Positions 48,421 through 59,062 of a DNA stretch of 64,000 nt are shown piece after piece. Under the pieces are notes generated by a model. It worked only from the letters and a program-made list of their open reading frames with translations, searched no databases and had not been told where the DNA came from. The stretch covers positions 54,907,391-54,971,390 of the forward strand of contig CM054179.1 in the NCBI GenBank assembly GCA_028829895.1, in the 5' to 3' direction. Position 1 is the first letter of the stretch. Each line of letters opens with the position of its first letter. Origin of the DNA: Sinotaia quadrata (lineage: Eukaryota; Mollusca; Gastropoda; Architaenioglossa; Viviparidae). The position numbers and the translations under genes were made by a program.

Positions 48421-50371
48421 CAATGTTTAATGACTGCAAAAGACGTATTAAGAAAGATGAAAAAAAACTGAGAATAGTTACCATGTGAGCATTTTATGAA
48501 ATTAAATAAACCAAATGACTGCTTTCTTTTAGACTTTGACAATCAGTGTATTCTTTGCAAATCTCTGTATAAATACAGGGTTGGGAATTTAAAAAAATGA
48601 AAAGGGCTGGAATATTATTTAAACATTATGTTTTCTGCATGATAAATTATGTTTCTGTATAAAACATATTTTTAAATGAGAAAATACAAATGTCACAGTA
48701 TTCTTTTTAATGTAATTTATATGTAAAGTCATGAAGCACTGAGAAAAGGAGAGGAGTGTGATGTCATATAATAAAATTAATTTTAAAAATAATGTATACT
48801 GTTCTTTTCAGATGTCTGTGAGAAAGGTACCAGAATGGTTTTCCCTGCTAAATTTTAACAGCAAACGCTTCATTGCAAAATGAAAAAGGTTGAGGGCTAC
48901 CATATTGGAACTGAAGAGTTTACGTAGCACATGCACACTTGGGCTTTTTCCGAAAATGGAAGTAAAAAAACTTTTCATTTCCTTATTTACAAAGATATAA
49001 GTAGAAATTATGTTTTGCTCGTGTGATTTCTCTTTCATTAAGTGATTTACAATCTGCCAGACCCACTCTAGCCTTGTGTAGGCAACAATCTACATAATTA
49101 TTTGTAGCTTTATTAGTTTATATGCATGTATTTATTTCGTTTTTTTTAAAATGCGTTTTCTACAAAATACAATATGAAGCATAAGTAAAAATACTGCAAA
49201 AATTATTGTAATAAAATTCAATCATTAATATACACATAAACTGCTGTTATATTTATCAAAAAGAACATTTATATTTTTTTTCAGTGCTATTTCTGCTAAT
49301 GCCATCCAAACACTATTTTTGTTATCGTTCAGCGATAACGCCAAAGCTCATCCAACGATGTATTTTTTTAATTATCGGGATTATATACAAGCGATACCTA
49401 GGCATTTAAGAAAAGTTCTTTAGAATACTAAAACAAGCACGGAAAAACAGTAAAAATAAAATGCTTTAGAACTGCACAAGCTAAATATAATCGCCGACCT
49501 CTCACTTCTAGTTGTAATGATCAAACTCGTTAGCTTAAGCCACTTCCATCAGTAAAATCCCCTACACATTATTCTCGATGTTATATCTTTGAACTATTAT
49601 ATCCTTTCTAAATGCCACTATTTTACAGATGTAATTATTTGAAACAAAAACAATTATATACGGCTAGAATCACTGCCGTTTAAGGAATAACATAGTGAAA
49701 TGTATGCTGGGATTAGGAAATTTAATAACATCCGGCACCTTTCACGAAGTAAGTTTCTCTTAAGAAAAAGAAACTAGAACAAGTTAGGGTGCTTTTTTTA
49801 TTTTAAAATTATATTTTCTTTTTGCACATTTGTAAGGATTCACAAAAGTATTCCGACTTTGTTGTTTTATACTTAGTTTATGATAATAATATAAATTCTA
49901 AGTATTAATAGATAATTTTATTACATGTTCTTTTGTGTCCCCCCTCCCGATAATTTTATTTATTACACGACCCCCACCTCTCCACCTAAGTCCCCAAATC
50001 AGTTATTCTAAAAGTAAATTAAAAAAAAAAAAAGTTGAAACTAAAAATGTAAAATACATTATCTATCACTGATCACGCTTGTTCATAACATGTGTTATAT
50101 TTTTTAATGGCAAGTTTCTTATTTTCACGCAGCTACTTTTGAAGAGACCAATATGATTATTCCAGGAGGATAAATTTATATATATATATATATATGAGTG
50201 GTAGCCCAATATTTAGAAATAATATCTGTAACAAATAGTTTACAAGTCCATTAACTCCAAACGGTTAAACTGTATATTATTGAGCCTGTCTTTATGTTTC
50301 ATATGTAGATATATTGTATTTTTAAAATGTATAGGCTAATTTTAAACTTTTAGTATATTTTTTTGTGGCAG
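48421..50371. other. Region upstream of the 225-aa gene
   Basis: A+T-rich. A hairpin GTTATCGTTCAGCGATAAC lies at about 49321-49339. The stretch 49.3-49.75 kb is slightly richer in GC and ends in the strong donor CACGAA|GTAAGT (49749), a candidate 5'UTR exon for the gene at 50406. Neither ATG in that stretch joins the coding frame. Confidence 0.4.
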
Positions 50372-50405
50372 ATTAAAATTAAGAGTGTCTGCTGTTGGTG
50401 GTGTC

Positions 50406-51083
50406 ATGGGTCAGTTAACATCACGTCAGGAATTAATCAATCAAGAGCTGGCTAATCCTGCATCAAGGGATTGGTACTGTGCCAACTTGGCATTTCGAGA
50501 AGCCACTCGAGCATTATCTGCAAGCATGCATACTTGGATATCACGAGTCCATCGGCATATCAAGCACGCTTTATCACACATCCAGCCTTGCAACAGTAAC
50601 TGCAGTCAGGAGATTCCTGATGTTGCTCACTGGTGTGTAGCTTGCATAGCTTGGCAGCGAGAGATTGTGTCACTTTGTAACCCAGTTTATAAAAGTAGAG
50701 TGGTATGGTCTAGATTTCGCTCACAAGATTGGCCTAGCAATCCTTACGAAGTAGCTCGAGTATTTATACCAAGAGCACATCGCTTCTATTATAAAGCTAA
50801 TGAATTTCATGAAGATATTCGCTATGCACTTTGCTTTATGGAGAACTGTACATTGATGGCAGTACCCCAGGATCTTGTAAACAGGGCTTGGGTTTTACGT
50901 AATAGTTTCAAGCGACGTGGGCGTATGCGAGCCAAAAAAAGAGATGTACATCAGGCCTTATCTGTGTTAATTGAATTGCTACAATTGCCACAAATTTCAG
51001 AACATCATGCAATACCACCAGTTCTTCAGACACTTCAGTCATTAAAAAATTCAAGGGAGGAGAATGCTTGCACTATTTTATAG
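50406..51083 (+). CDS. Uncharacterised 225-aa protein with N-myristoylation-type start and C-terminal CaaX box
   Basis: I do not recognise this family. Seen: one uninterrupted reading frame of 226 codons. The frame is open upstream to an acceptor (TTTTTTTGTGGCAG ending at 50371), but the first in-frame ATG is at 50406, in good context (G at -3, G at +4). This gives MGQLTSRQEL: Gly2 with Ser6 fits the N-myristoylation pattern. The last four residues are CTIL, a CaaX box whose final Leu favours geranylgeranylation. There is no signal peptide or transmembrane segment. The middle is rich in Trp, His and Cys (HIKHALSHIQPCNSNC), followed by WSRFRSQDWPSNPYEVARVF and a basic patch FKRRGRMRAKKR near residue 175. 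It looks mainly helical. A candidate 5'UTR exon ends at donor CACGAA|GTAAGT (49749). AATAAA occurs at 51838 and 51898. Codon use and length argue for a real gene. A retrocopy is an alternative. Confidence 0.75.
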   Translation: MGQLTSRQELINQELANPASRDWYCANLAFREATRALSASMHTWISRVHRHIKHALSHIQPCNSNCSQEIPDVAHWCVACIAWQREIVSLCNPVYKSRVVWSRFRSQDWPSNPYEVARVFIPRAHRFYYKANEFHEDIRYALCFMENCTLMAVPQDLVNRAWVLRNSFKRRGRMRAKKRDVHQALSVLIELLQLPQISEHHAIPPVLQTLQSLKNSREENACTIL

Positions 51084-51899
51084 GGCAACTGCCATTTTAA
51101 CATTATCAGTATCACCATATTAGATATTTTGGAAATATTGTATGTTTGTAGTATGTTTGAGTTGGTAGAATATCTGCATGACATTATAGAGCTGGTCATC
51201 TTTAAACACTATCTTGCTTCCAGGAGATAGGGAAAAATGTTATTTCATTTGTTTTTTTATTTGGTACAATTGTTCTATTTTGGGATATCAAGAGACTAGC
51301 ATCTCAATGTAATGCACTTTCAGAACTCTGTGAGATTAGGTGCTAATAATAATCTATTAATAATTCTAAACTGTTTTAAGAACTGTGCATTTTTTCCATT
51401 TATTTTGTTTATATCACTCAGGCAGTTTTTATTATAGAACACGCAGAAATTCATTCATTAAGCTACACTTAACTCAGAACAATGTTTAACTGGTTTGACA
51501 ACATCTATTATATTTATAAAGATAAAAAGAGGAAAAAATAATTTGTGTGACAGTAGTATTTGCTGTTTAAGTGAACAGGATGCAAGAATATTGCTTGGAC
51601 AGTTATTCTGACAAGTATTTTACAATTTATTTTCCTTCTGAAACTGCTGAGGAAGATATTTTGCAATGCTTAACAGATGTCTATTTTTTTAAAAATAGAA
51701 TGTCATTGCAAAATTTGCTTATAGTATATCATTCTAGAGGAAGCATGTTTTTAAGCATATGTGCAAAATCAAAATATTGTTTTAAACAAATTAATTATAA
51801 TTTTTAGTAAATTTCAACTGCATGGAGTCAAAGCAACAATAAATGGCTTATTTGAACCTTAAAGTATTTTATTGTTTAAATATGTAATCATTGCCAATA

Positions 51900-52860
51900 A
51901 AATCCCAGTCTTTATTGTTTAAACATATATTACATTGCAGAAGAAATCATGCTTTTTAAAAAAATTATTTAAACTTGTCATATTGCAGAAGAACAGTTTT
52001 TTTTGCAGAAGAAATAGGGTTTTTTGTTTATATATGTCATATTGCAGAAGAAACAGTTTTTGTTTTACATATGTCTCATTGCAGAAGAAATAAATCCTTT
52101 GTTTAATCCTAGACCATATTGCAGAAGTAATAGTTCCTATTTAAACATGTTAATATTGCAAAAAAGAAACTGCAGTTATTTTGCTTACACATATCAAATT
52201 GCAGTAGTTCCTTTGTTTGAGCATGTTACTTTACAGAAATAGTTCCTATATGTAAACGTCAGATTGTAGAAGTAGTTCATATATGTAAACGTCAGATTGT
52301 AGAAGTAGTTCCTATACGTAAACTTCAGATTGTAGAAGTAGTTCCTATACGTAAACTTCAGATTGTTGAAGTAGTTCCTATACGTAAACATCAGATTGTA
52401 GAAGTAGTTCCTATACATAAACATCAGATTGTAGAAGTAGTATCTATACGTAAACTTCAGATTGTAGAAGTAGTTCCTTTGTTTGAGCATGTTACTTTAC
52501 AGAAGTAGTTCCTAAATGTAAATATGTAAATGTCAGATTGTAGAAGTAGTTCCTATACATAAACTTCAGATTGTAGAAGTAGTTCCTATAGGTAAATGTC
52601 AGATTGTAGAAGTAGTTCCTTTGTTTGAGCATGTTACTTTACAGAAGTAGTTCCTATACATAAATGTCAGATTGTAGAAGAAGTTTCTATACGTAAACAT
52701 CAGATTGTAGAAGTAGTTCCTATACGTAAACTTCAGATTGTAGAAGTAGTTCCTATACGTAAACATCAGATTGTAGAAGTAGTTCCTTTGCATCAACTGC
52801 TTAAACTGATCACATTACAAAAGCAAGTATTCCTTTGCTTAAACATATATCACTTTAGCA
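51900..52860. repeat. 33-bp minisatellite with degenerate flank
   Basis: The core 52230-52790 is made of 33-bp units (CAGATTGTAGAAGTAGTTCC then TATACGTAAACTT). It is interrupted three times by a longer variant, TTTGTTTGAGCATGTTACTT then TACAGAA (near 52210, 52478 and 52618), so there is a higher-order pattern. To the left, 51900-52200 contains looser relatives with ATTGCAGAAG. The period of 11 codons keeps minus-strand frames open; these are not genes. Confidence 0.9.
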
Positions 52861-53305
52861 ATTTTTAAAAAAATGTGTTGAATATGTCAGTTTTGATATA
52901 CTGATCTGCTAATTTTAAACTGATAGTACATTGCTCAAGGAAAGATGAACCAATACTGCCTTTAGTGCAATTTATCTTTCATAAATTAATTGCAGTATTT
53001 GTCAGATCTGTTTTTAAATGTAGACATATACTGAAAACACTTCAGAATGCTTTTTTTTGTGTTCTTTTGTTGCTCTTGTGGAATATTTTTTTTAAATTCT
53101 CCTCCCTCCATTATGATCATCCCATAAATGTTATCCGTATTTTTGTAATTTATATAGTCATACTTTTAATTTTGATAATTTTTATTGTACTTATATTTAT
53201 TTTATTAATTATTATTATGCAAAGTTTTAACTTTATAATTTTCTTTTTCACTGTTACATGTTAAATGTTTTGTTGGTGACATTTGACTGCTAACTATATT
53301 TATAA

Positions 53306-54091
53306 GACATAAAATATTGTCTGGTAAGTATCTCATCAGAGTGACATTAGTTCTCTAACTTTTGCAAGATCTTTTCAGTCTGAGACATATTTAAGCTTTA
53401 ATGTACACAAACATTCTTTAGATTATGAATCATATCTTTGGAAATGAAACACTTGTCTGCAACATTTTTCATGTAAATGAAGCATATATTTACTCTTTTA
53501 GAATTAGTTAATATATTACTCTAGGAACAACTATGATAACTGCTAGACTGCCATGGAAAATAGCAATTGGTACCGTGTATATTTTGCAGTCTAGATTAGA
53601 TCTGCCAAGAATATTTCAGATATAAGCTAATCTTCCATTTCTTGCAACAACCATACATCACATTGCAGAATATAGACAAGAACTCTAGAACACCGGACAG
53701 CAGCAACAAAAGAAATCTACCTGCGAAGCATTGTGTTGTTAGTTTAATACTAAGATATCAACAGGCAGTTTATAACATGACTTACAGTTTACAATTTATT
53801 TGTATTATACTGGAATATAAACACTTAATTGCTAATTAACTCATGCTAATTGCTTATTTGTAATTAAATCTCTTAATGAAAATCTTTATTGTGAATGTTG
53901 TACACATATAAGATAGTTTTAATATTAACAGCTTTTTACTTTTAAAATAACTTTTTTGTTTTTTATTTTATTGCATATCAAACTGTACTCTATACATCTT
54001 TTGATTGTCAGAATTTTCTGTCATTTCCTAGTCAGATTTTTTCTTTTGTATATAAGATTCTTTTTACTGCATGATTTTAATATAAATTACT
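53306..54091 (+). repeat. Dispersed 0.79 kb repeat, copy 2
   Basis: Direct-orientation partner of 43911-44697. A 2-bp deletion (GAAACACTTGTC versus GAAACACACTTGTC) and other indels break one frame shared by the copies, which argues against coding. The two copies flank the lipidation-motif gene at 50.4-51.1 kb. Confidence 0.85.
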
Positions 54092-56592
54092 AAAGTAAAA
54101 GTTTATACCAGATGTTTTATGAGGAGCGTTAATTTATAAGTTCTGATATATGTTTAGAGCATTTCAAATCTAAAGCCATTGATAAGTGATTGGTATACAG
54201 CTCATTCTCATGCTCATATTCTTTTCGTAAATTTATGATGCACAAAAATCAATTAAAATTTAGAAATTACTTGTTAAAGTGATCTTTAGTTTGGAAATGT
54301 AATTCATTAATTGCAATCTTTCTGATAAACAGTAAAACGTGGCTAATTTTCCCATAAATTCAGGAGAAAAAATTCAGTTACTGCTTGTCCTTTAGATTAA
54401 AGTAAATTCTATAAGATACATGAACATGCATGCACACCACACACACACACACACACACACATGCAAAGTTTACTCTTGATTATCTGGCACTTTTGAGGAA
54501 TGAGATGTTAGATAAAGATGATGTTAGAGTAAGAACTTGCATAGAACAAACTATATTAATGTGTATTATGAAAAAATAAAATTAACATATAACATATTAA
54601 TAAGTTAATTACATTTACATGGATATAAGACTAAATTAATTAATTATCAGAAAATCAGTACAAGATGTAGAGAAGTTGTCTGATGCCAGATGACTGTGAA
54701 TAAGCTGCTATTAGGCAGTGAATTGTAATGGGCTGATTTTTTTATGCGCCATTAGACCCATTAGAGAGATAAATAAACAATAGTTAAAACTGTGTGAGTG
54801 TGCATGCATGTATACATGAGTACATGAATGCATGTGCACACTGTAAATTTTAGTGTCTTTTTTTTAAAGTCTTATGTCAGTCATCTTTCTTAAAATAATA
54901 ATAATGTAAGATTAACACTTACTAAAGTAGAATAATTTTTTAATAATTGGTTTGATTTTTTTGTTGTTGACTGCTTGGTAAAGCCATTGTTTTTAAAGTA
55001 CAAGATAAACAGTTGTATTTTTAAGTGCTCGATTAAACCGCATGTTTTTCTAAGTGCATTTTGATCATATTTCTCTTGTACTCAATTTTCAACTTCCTAT
55101 TAAACATGAATAGAATAGGTATAATGTGTTTTTTATTTTTTGCTTGTTTTATTAATGCTTGGGTTGTTTGGATTTTTTAAGTTCAATATCTTATTCTTGT
55201 ATTTAAATTTACAGAAAATTTTTCAACCAAAAAATAAAGTTGTTTTCAACATAGTATCTCTCAAATAGCAAAGAACAGTACCCAAATTAATTGCTGTTAT
55301 TTTTTAATTTTATTTTTTAATAAAAGCTCCAAATTCTGTTATCATAATGATTACAAGAAACTAGCTAATGTAATTTTAGAGTTTAAATTAGCTTGACTTC
55401 AGGTAAATATAAACTTTGGAGAAAGTAGCCACCAAAAATTTACGTAACTTCTTATTTGATATAATGCAATAAAATACTATAATTAAACAGTAAAATTTGA
55501 AACTTTTCTTTTTTTTTTTTTTTTTTTTTGTTGTTCAGTAGGTTCAGACAAATTTTTTTTTATACAGTTTTTTTTGGTTTACCAATGAACAAAAAAACAA
55601 TAGCTCCTGATCAGCTCATAAAGAAATTATTTGCACATTTCTAAACCAAATAAAGAATTAGGAAAATTAATAAAAGCAAGTAAATGGAGAAATAGACATC
55701 CGTGTGGTAAAGAATCAACAAGTGGTCAAGATAATGACAGTTTTAGATCTTCTGAATTTTAAGTAAAAAAATGGGAAATCATGCAGACATCTTTTAGTGT
55801 TTTAAGGTTTTAAAATATGCCTTTCAAGATAAAAGCTTTTGAGCAGGTTGTTTTGCTGCATTACCGAATATTGGAATATGTCCACTGAACATTTTTAATT
55901 GTAAACAAATCAAAAATATAAAATAAAGAGTTATATTTGTCATTATACTGATTCCCTTTTCTTTCACCCGGCATTACATGCCATAATAAATTTAAATTTC
56001 CCAACTGTATGGTAGATAAGAGTACTTAGACAATAGTTATCATCTGATTCTCTACTTATGTTGTGGTTCATAAAATAATGTCAATAAAAGGTTTATAAAT
56101 TTTGACTTTATTATAGGCTGACAGTAACAATAGTTGTCTCTTACATCACCCGTCATTCTACATTTTTGTATTTGAGATTCAAACTTAAATGATTGAAATA
56201 TTAATTCATTGAACAGCTTATGTTTTGCACATTTATATACTCTTACAATAATTGCAAATGTGTAAAATTCAAAATTATACACATACGATAAGCTTTATAG
56301 GCAAGTAAAGGCACATAAAATTGACCAGAATTTTTTTTTCATTTATTTTCAACAGTAATTTATTTTCTTTATACAGTATAACCATTAAAGGTATTTTTTA
56401 CAAAATAAACTTGTGCATTCATATTTATATCCATTCACCTAAAAGAGGGTGAAAGTTTTATGAATTTATATGGACTTTAATGTTATTTCATTTCAAAGTT
56501 GGTATGTATTGCACAGTCTAGCACTACAAACAAGAATTCAATGTGCTAAGTTTAATGCATAATATTGTATATTGATTTTATTTCTTTTATAC
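54092..56592. other. Intergenic, A+T-rich
   Basis: Only simple sequence recognised: (AC)n at 54433-54461 and a poly(T) run at 55508-55529. No gene seen. Confidence 0.6.
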
Positions 56593-56594
56593 TA

Positions 56595-56767
56595 CAGTGA
56601 AACCTTGCTATAACATGATAATTGGGGTCCATAAAATCAGACTGTGTTAATAGCGGGGTCGCGTTAATGCAGGGTTTTGCAATAGAATGCATTATTAAGA
56701 TATATATTTTGGGAACCATGCCACAACCACATTATATCCGAATTTGCGTTAACATGGGGTTCCTCTG
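56595..56767. mobile_element. Tigger/pogo-type MITE
   Basis: Flanked by TA on both sides (56593-56594 and 56768-56769). The left end CAGTGAAACCTTGCTATAAC and the right end, read on the minus strand, CAGAGGAACCCCATGTTAAC form imperfect inverted repeats of the pogo/Tigger type. 173 bp, non-coding. Confidence 0.7.
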
Positions 56768-56769
56768 TA

Positions 56770-58210
56770 TTTTAATTTGTTTGCAACAAAAACATAATAT
56801 CATATTTATAAACAATTTTTAAACTTTAGTGCACATACTGATGGCCCTTTAAAAGTCCTTCCATGAAAAGCTCTTGAAATTTTTTTTTTTTGCCTATGAA
56901 CCCTGTTATGAGAACTTGGTATAGCATAAACCAAGACCACATGTAACTGCCAGCATGTTTACTTCCTTATTTCCTTAAATGTCTTGGGACTTCTGACTTT
57001 GATAGGTTCTGTCAAACATATCACTAACTATGGATGGTAATAGCTAATAAGTTTCTCAGTAATCAAAGCATTGAATCTTTCAAATAGATCTGTCATATGA
57101 ATCCAACATTCCATAAAATAATTGTTAACACAAAATGCAACAACTCGTGTGTCTTAAGTTTTCTTTTGTGCATTTGTACTAAATTTGCAGTTGAATCACC
57201 AAATCAAGTAATAATAATGATTAAACAAAACCAATTATTCACTAAATCAAAAATTGTGTTATAACAGTAATATTTGTGGTTTGATAACCAAAGCTAGCAT
57301 AAAACAGTTCAAATACCAAAAGTACTTTACAAATATATATGCTAAAAGTTACTGATACTGTTTACAGATTACAATCTCTACATTTAATCTTTTGCTTAAA
57401 TATTTAGGAAATATCCTTGCCCACATAGCCCTGCACAATTTACAAATGCTTTTGTTGGAGGAACGAATCACATTTATAAATGAAGTAAAAGTATGTTGGA
57501 GTAAAGAATCACATTTATAAATGAAGTAAAAGTATGTTGGAGTAAAGAATCACATTTATAAATGAAGTAAAAGTATGTTGGAGTAAAGAATCACATTTAT
57601 AAATGAATAAAAGTATATAGGAGCAAAAAATCACATATATAAATGAAGTAAATGGACAGTTGTCCATTGCAACTAAGCTCATGAAAAATGCACTTGGCAG
57701 TAGAACTAACTCTTCATATAATAATATACAGTGGCTATTTGAGAATATTCTTTACTATGGAATATAATAATTCTCACTGTGACTACAAGTCTAGTGACTA
57801 GAACTCTGACAGTGACATTTTCATAACTAAACATTATTAAATTTTACAATACTAAAGAAAGTTAAGTAATAATTCAAACCTCTGCAAGTTCTATCAAAAA
57901 ACCTTATCACAATGGATTTGAAAAGAAACTTTTTTCTCTTTTCACAAAACAAAATATCCTAGAAAAAGAATTAATTTCCTTATTTGTTGGCAAAGAATTG
58001 TTTCATTTTTTTTTCTAAAAAAACAAATTGGGGAGGAGATGAAACTTGTACAAATCTTTTGCCACTTACAAAACATGATAATGTACCCCTATTCAAGAGT
58101 CATATATATATTAGAATTTTGCCTAGCTCTTTCCTGTTAATGATAGAATTCTGTTTATAACTTTGAAAAAAGAAAGTTGCAATAATTACTTCAAAAATGT
58201 CAACCGTGTG
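56770..58210. other. Intergenic between MITE and tRNA
   Basis: A+T-rich; contains the 41-bp tandem repeat at 57465-57650. Nothing else recognised. Confidence 0.6.
57465..57650. repeat. 41-bp tandem repeat, about 4.5 copies
   Basis: Units GAATCACATTTATAAATGAA then GTAAAAGTATGTTGGAGTAAA. The first three are nearly identical; the last two are diverged. Confidence 0.9.
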
Positions 58211-58283
58211 CATCCCCGGCGGGATTCGAACCCGCGACCTCTGGATTAGAAGTCCAGCGCGCTATCCACTGCGCTACGGGGAC
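58211..58283 (-). tRNA. trnR-UCU: tRNA-Arg (anticodon TCT)
   Basis: The minus strand folds as a 73-nt cloverleaf without intron. Acceptor arm GTCCCCG pairs with CGGGGAT (one G-U), the D-arm region is TAGCGCAGTGGATAGCGC (A box), and the anticodon stem CTGGA/TCCAG holds the loop CTTCTAA (anticodon at 58250-58248). The T arm has GGTTCGAATCC (B box). A T-run follows within 20 nt of the 3' end (complement of AAAAA near 58194), a pol III terminator. It decodes AGA. Confidence 0.95.
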
Positions 58284-58869
58284 GGCTAGAGAAATGTTGA
58301 TTATGAAATTATAAAACCTTATTTTTACCTTACTTTTTAATAAAAATTTTAATGTCATTTTCTTTCGTATAAATAAGTAGATGTTAAAAACACTATTGCT
58401 TTAAGATGTATATATTTTATATATTGATAATATTGCAAATTTTTACAAATCAGTTCGCGTTCGTTCCCTTATGGGGATCTACTCTTAGAGTTTCCGGTTA
58501 AAAGAATTAAAAGTAACGATTCTAATAGTTATACACCATTCATAGATCAAGTAGCCTTATATTTTTGTAAGTCATAAATCATAAAAATAAATAGGCCTAG
58601 ATTTGAATAAATTGAATTGCTTTCATAATTTGAATATTTTCTAAATGTCTCCTACTGTTATTATAAATATTTTTATATAGGTTTCTGGTTTTATTCGTGA
58701 TACATCAAAGTGATAAAATTGGTCTATTCATTTTATTTGCAGCACTTGTAAAACCGTAGATCATACAGAGACTATGATGTAATTCATGGTTTAATAAAGG
58801 TATTAAATTTTACACATTAAACTGAAGTAAAATTTAATTTAATTATTTTGTATTTTTGTTTCTTTGCAG
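58284..58869 (+). promoter_or_regulatory. CSN7 upstream region (promoter and 5'UTR intron expected)
   Basis: The only stretch of mixed composition is near 58451-58503 (CAGTTCGCGTTCGTTCCC ... GTTTCCGGTT), a plausible promoter or first-exon area. The acceptor at 58868-58869 shows that transcription starts upstream. The 5'UTR exon border was not determined. Confidence 0.3.
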
Positions 58870-58900
58870 GCATTAGGCAGCTCGGAAACCAAACAGCACT

Positions 58901-59062
58901 ATGTCAGGGGAAAAAACGGTGGCTAGTAACCCACTGGAACCGTTTCTCTTACTGTTGAAGAATGCTAAAGGTGCTGCAGCTGTTAGTGTGCTTATTCAGG
59001 CACTAGAAGCTCCCAATGTTTATGTTTTTGGAGAACTTCTTGACATGGCCAACGTTCAAGAG
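58901..59062 (+). CDS. COPS7: CSN7 coding exon 1
   Basis: 54 codons from [19 protein letters not shown] to [12 protein letters not shown], with donor GAG|GTGATT at 59063. The ATG lies 31 bp after an acceptor (TCTTTGCAG), so the exon also carries 5'UTR. Confidence 0.93.

Noticed and set aside
50385..50405. GTG at 50385 as the start of the 232-codon frame
   Set aside because: A GTG start is not expected in an animal nuclear gene. The ATG at 50406 has good context and yields the MGQLTS motif.
52194..52796. Minus-strand repeat proteins with FTYRNYFYNL-type units
   Set aside because: They arise from the 33-bp minisatellite, whose period is a multiple of three; there is no start context, promoter or splice evidence.
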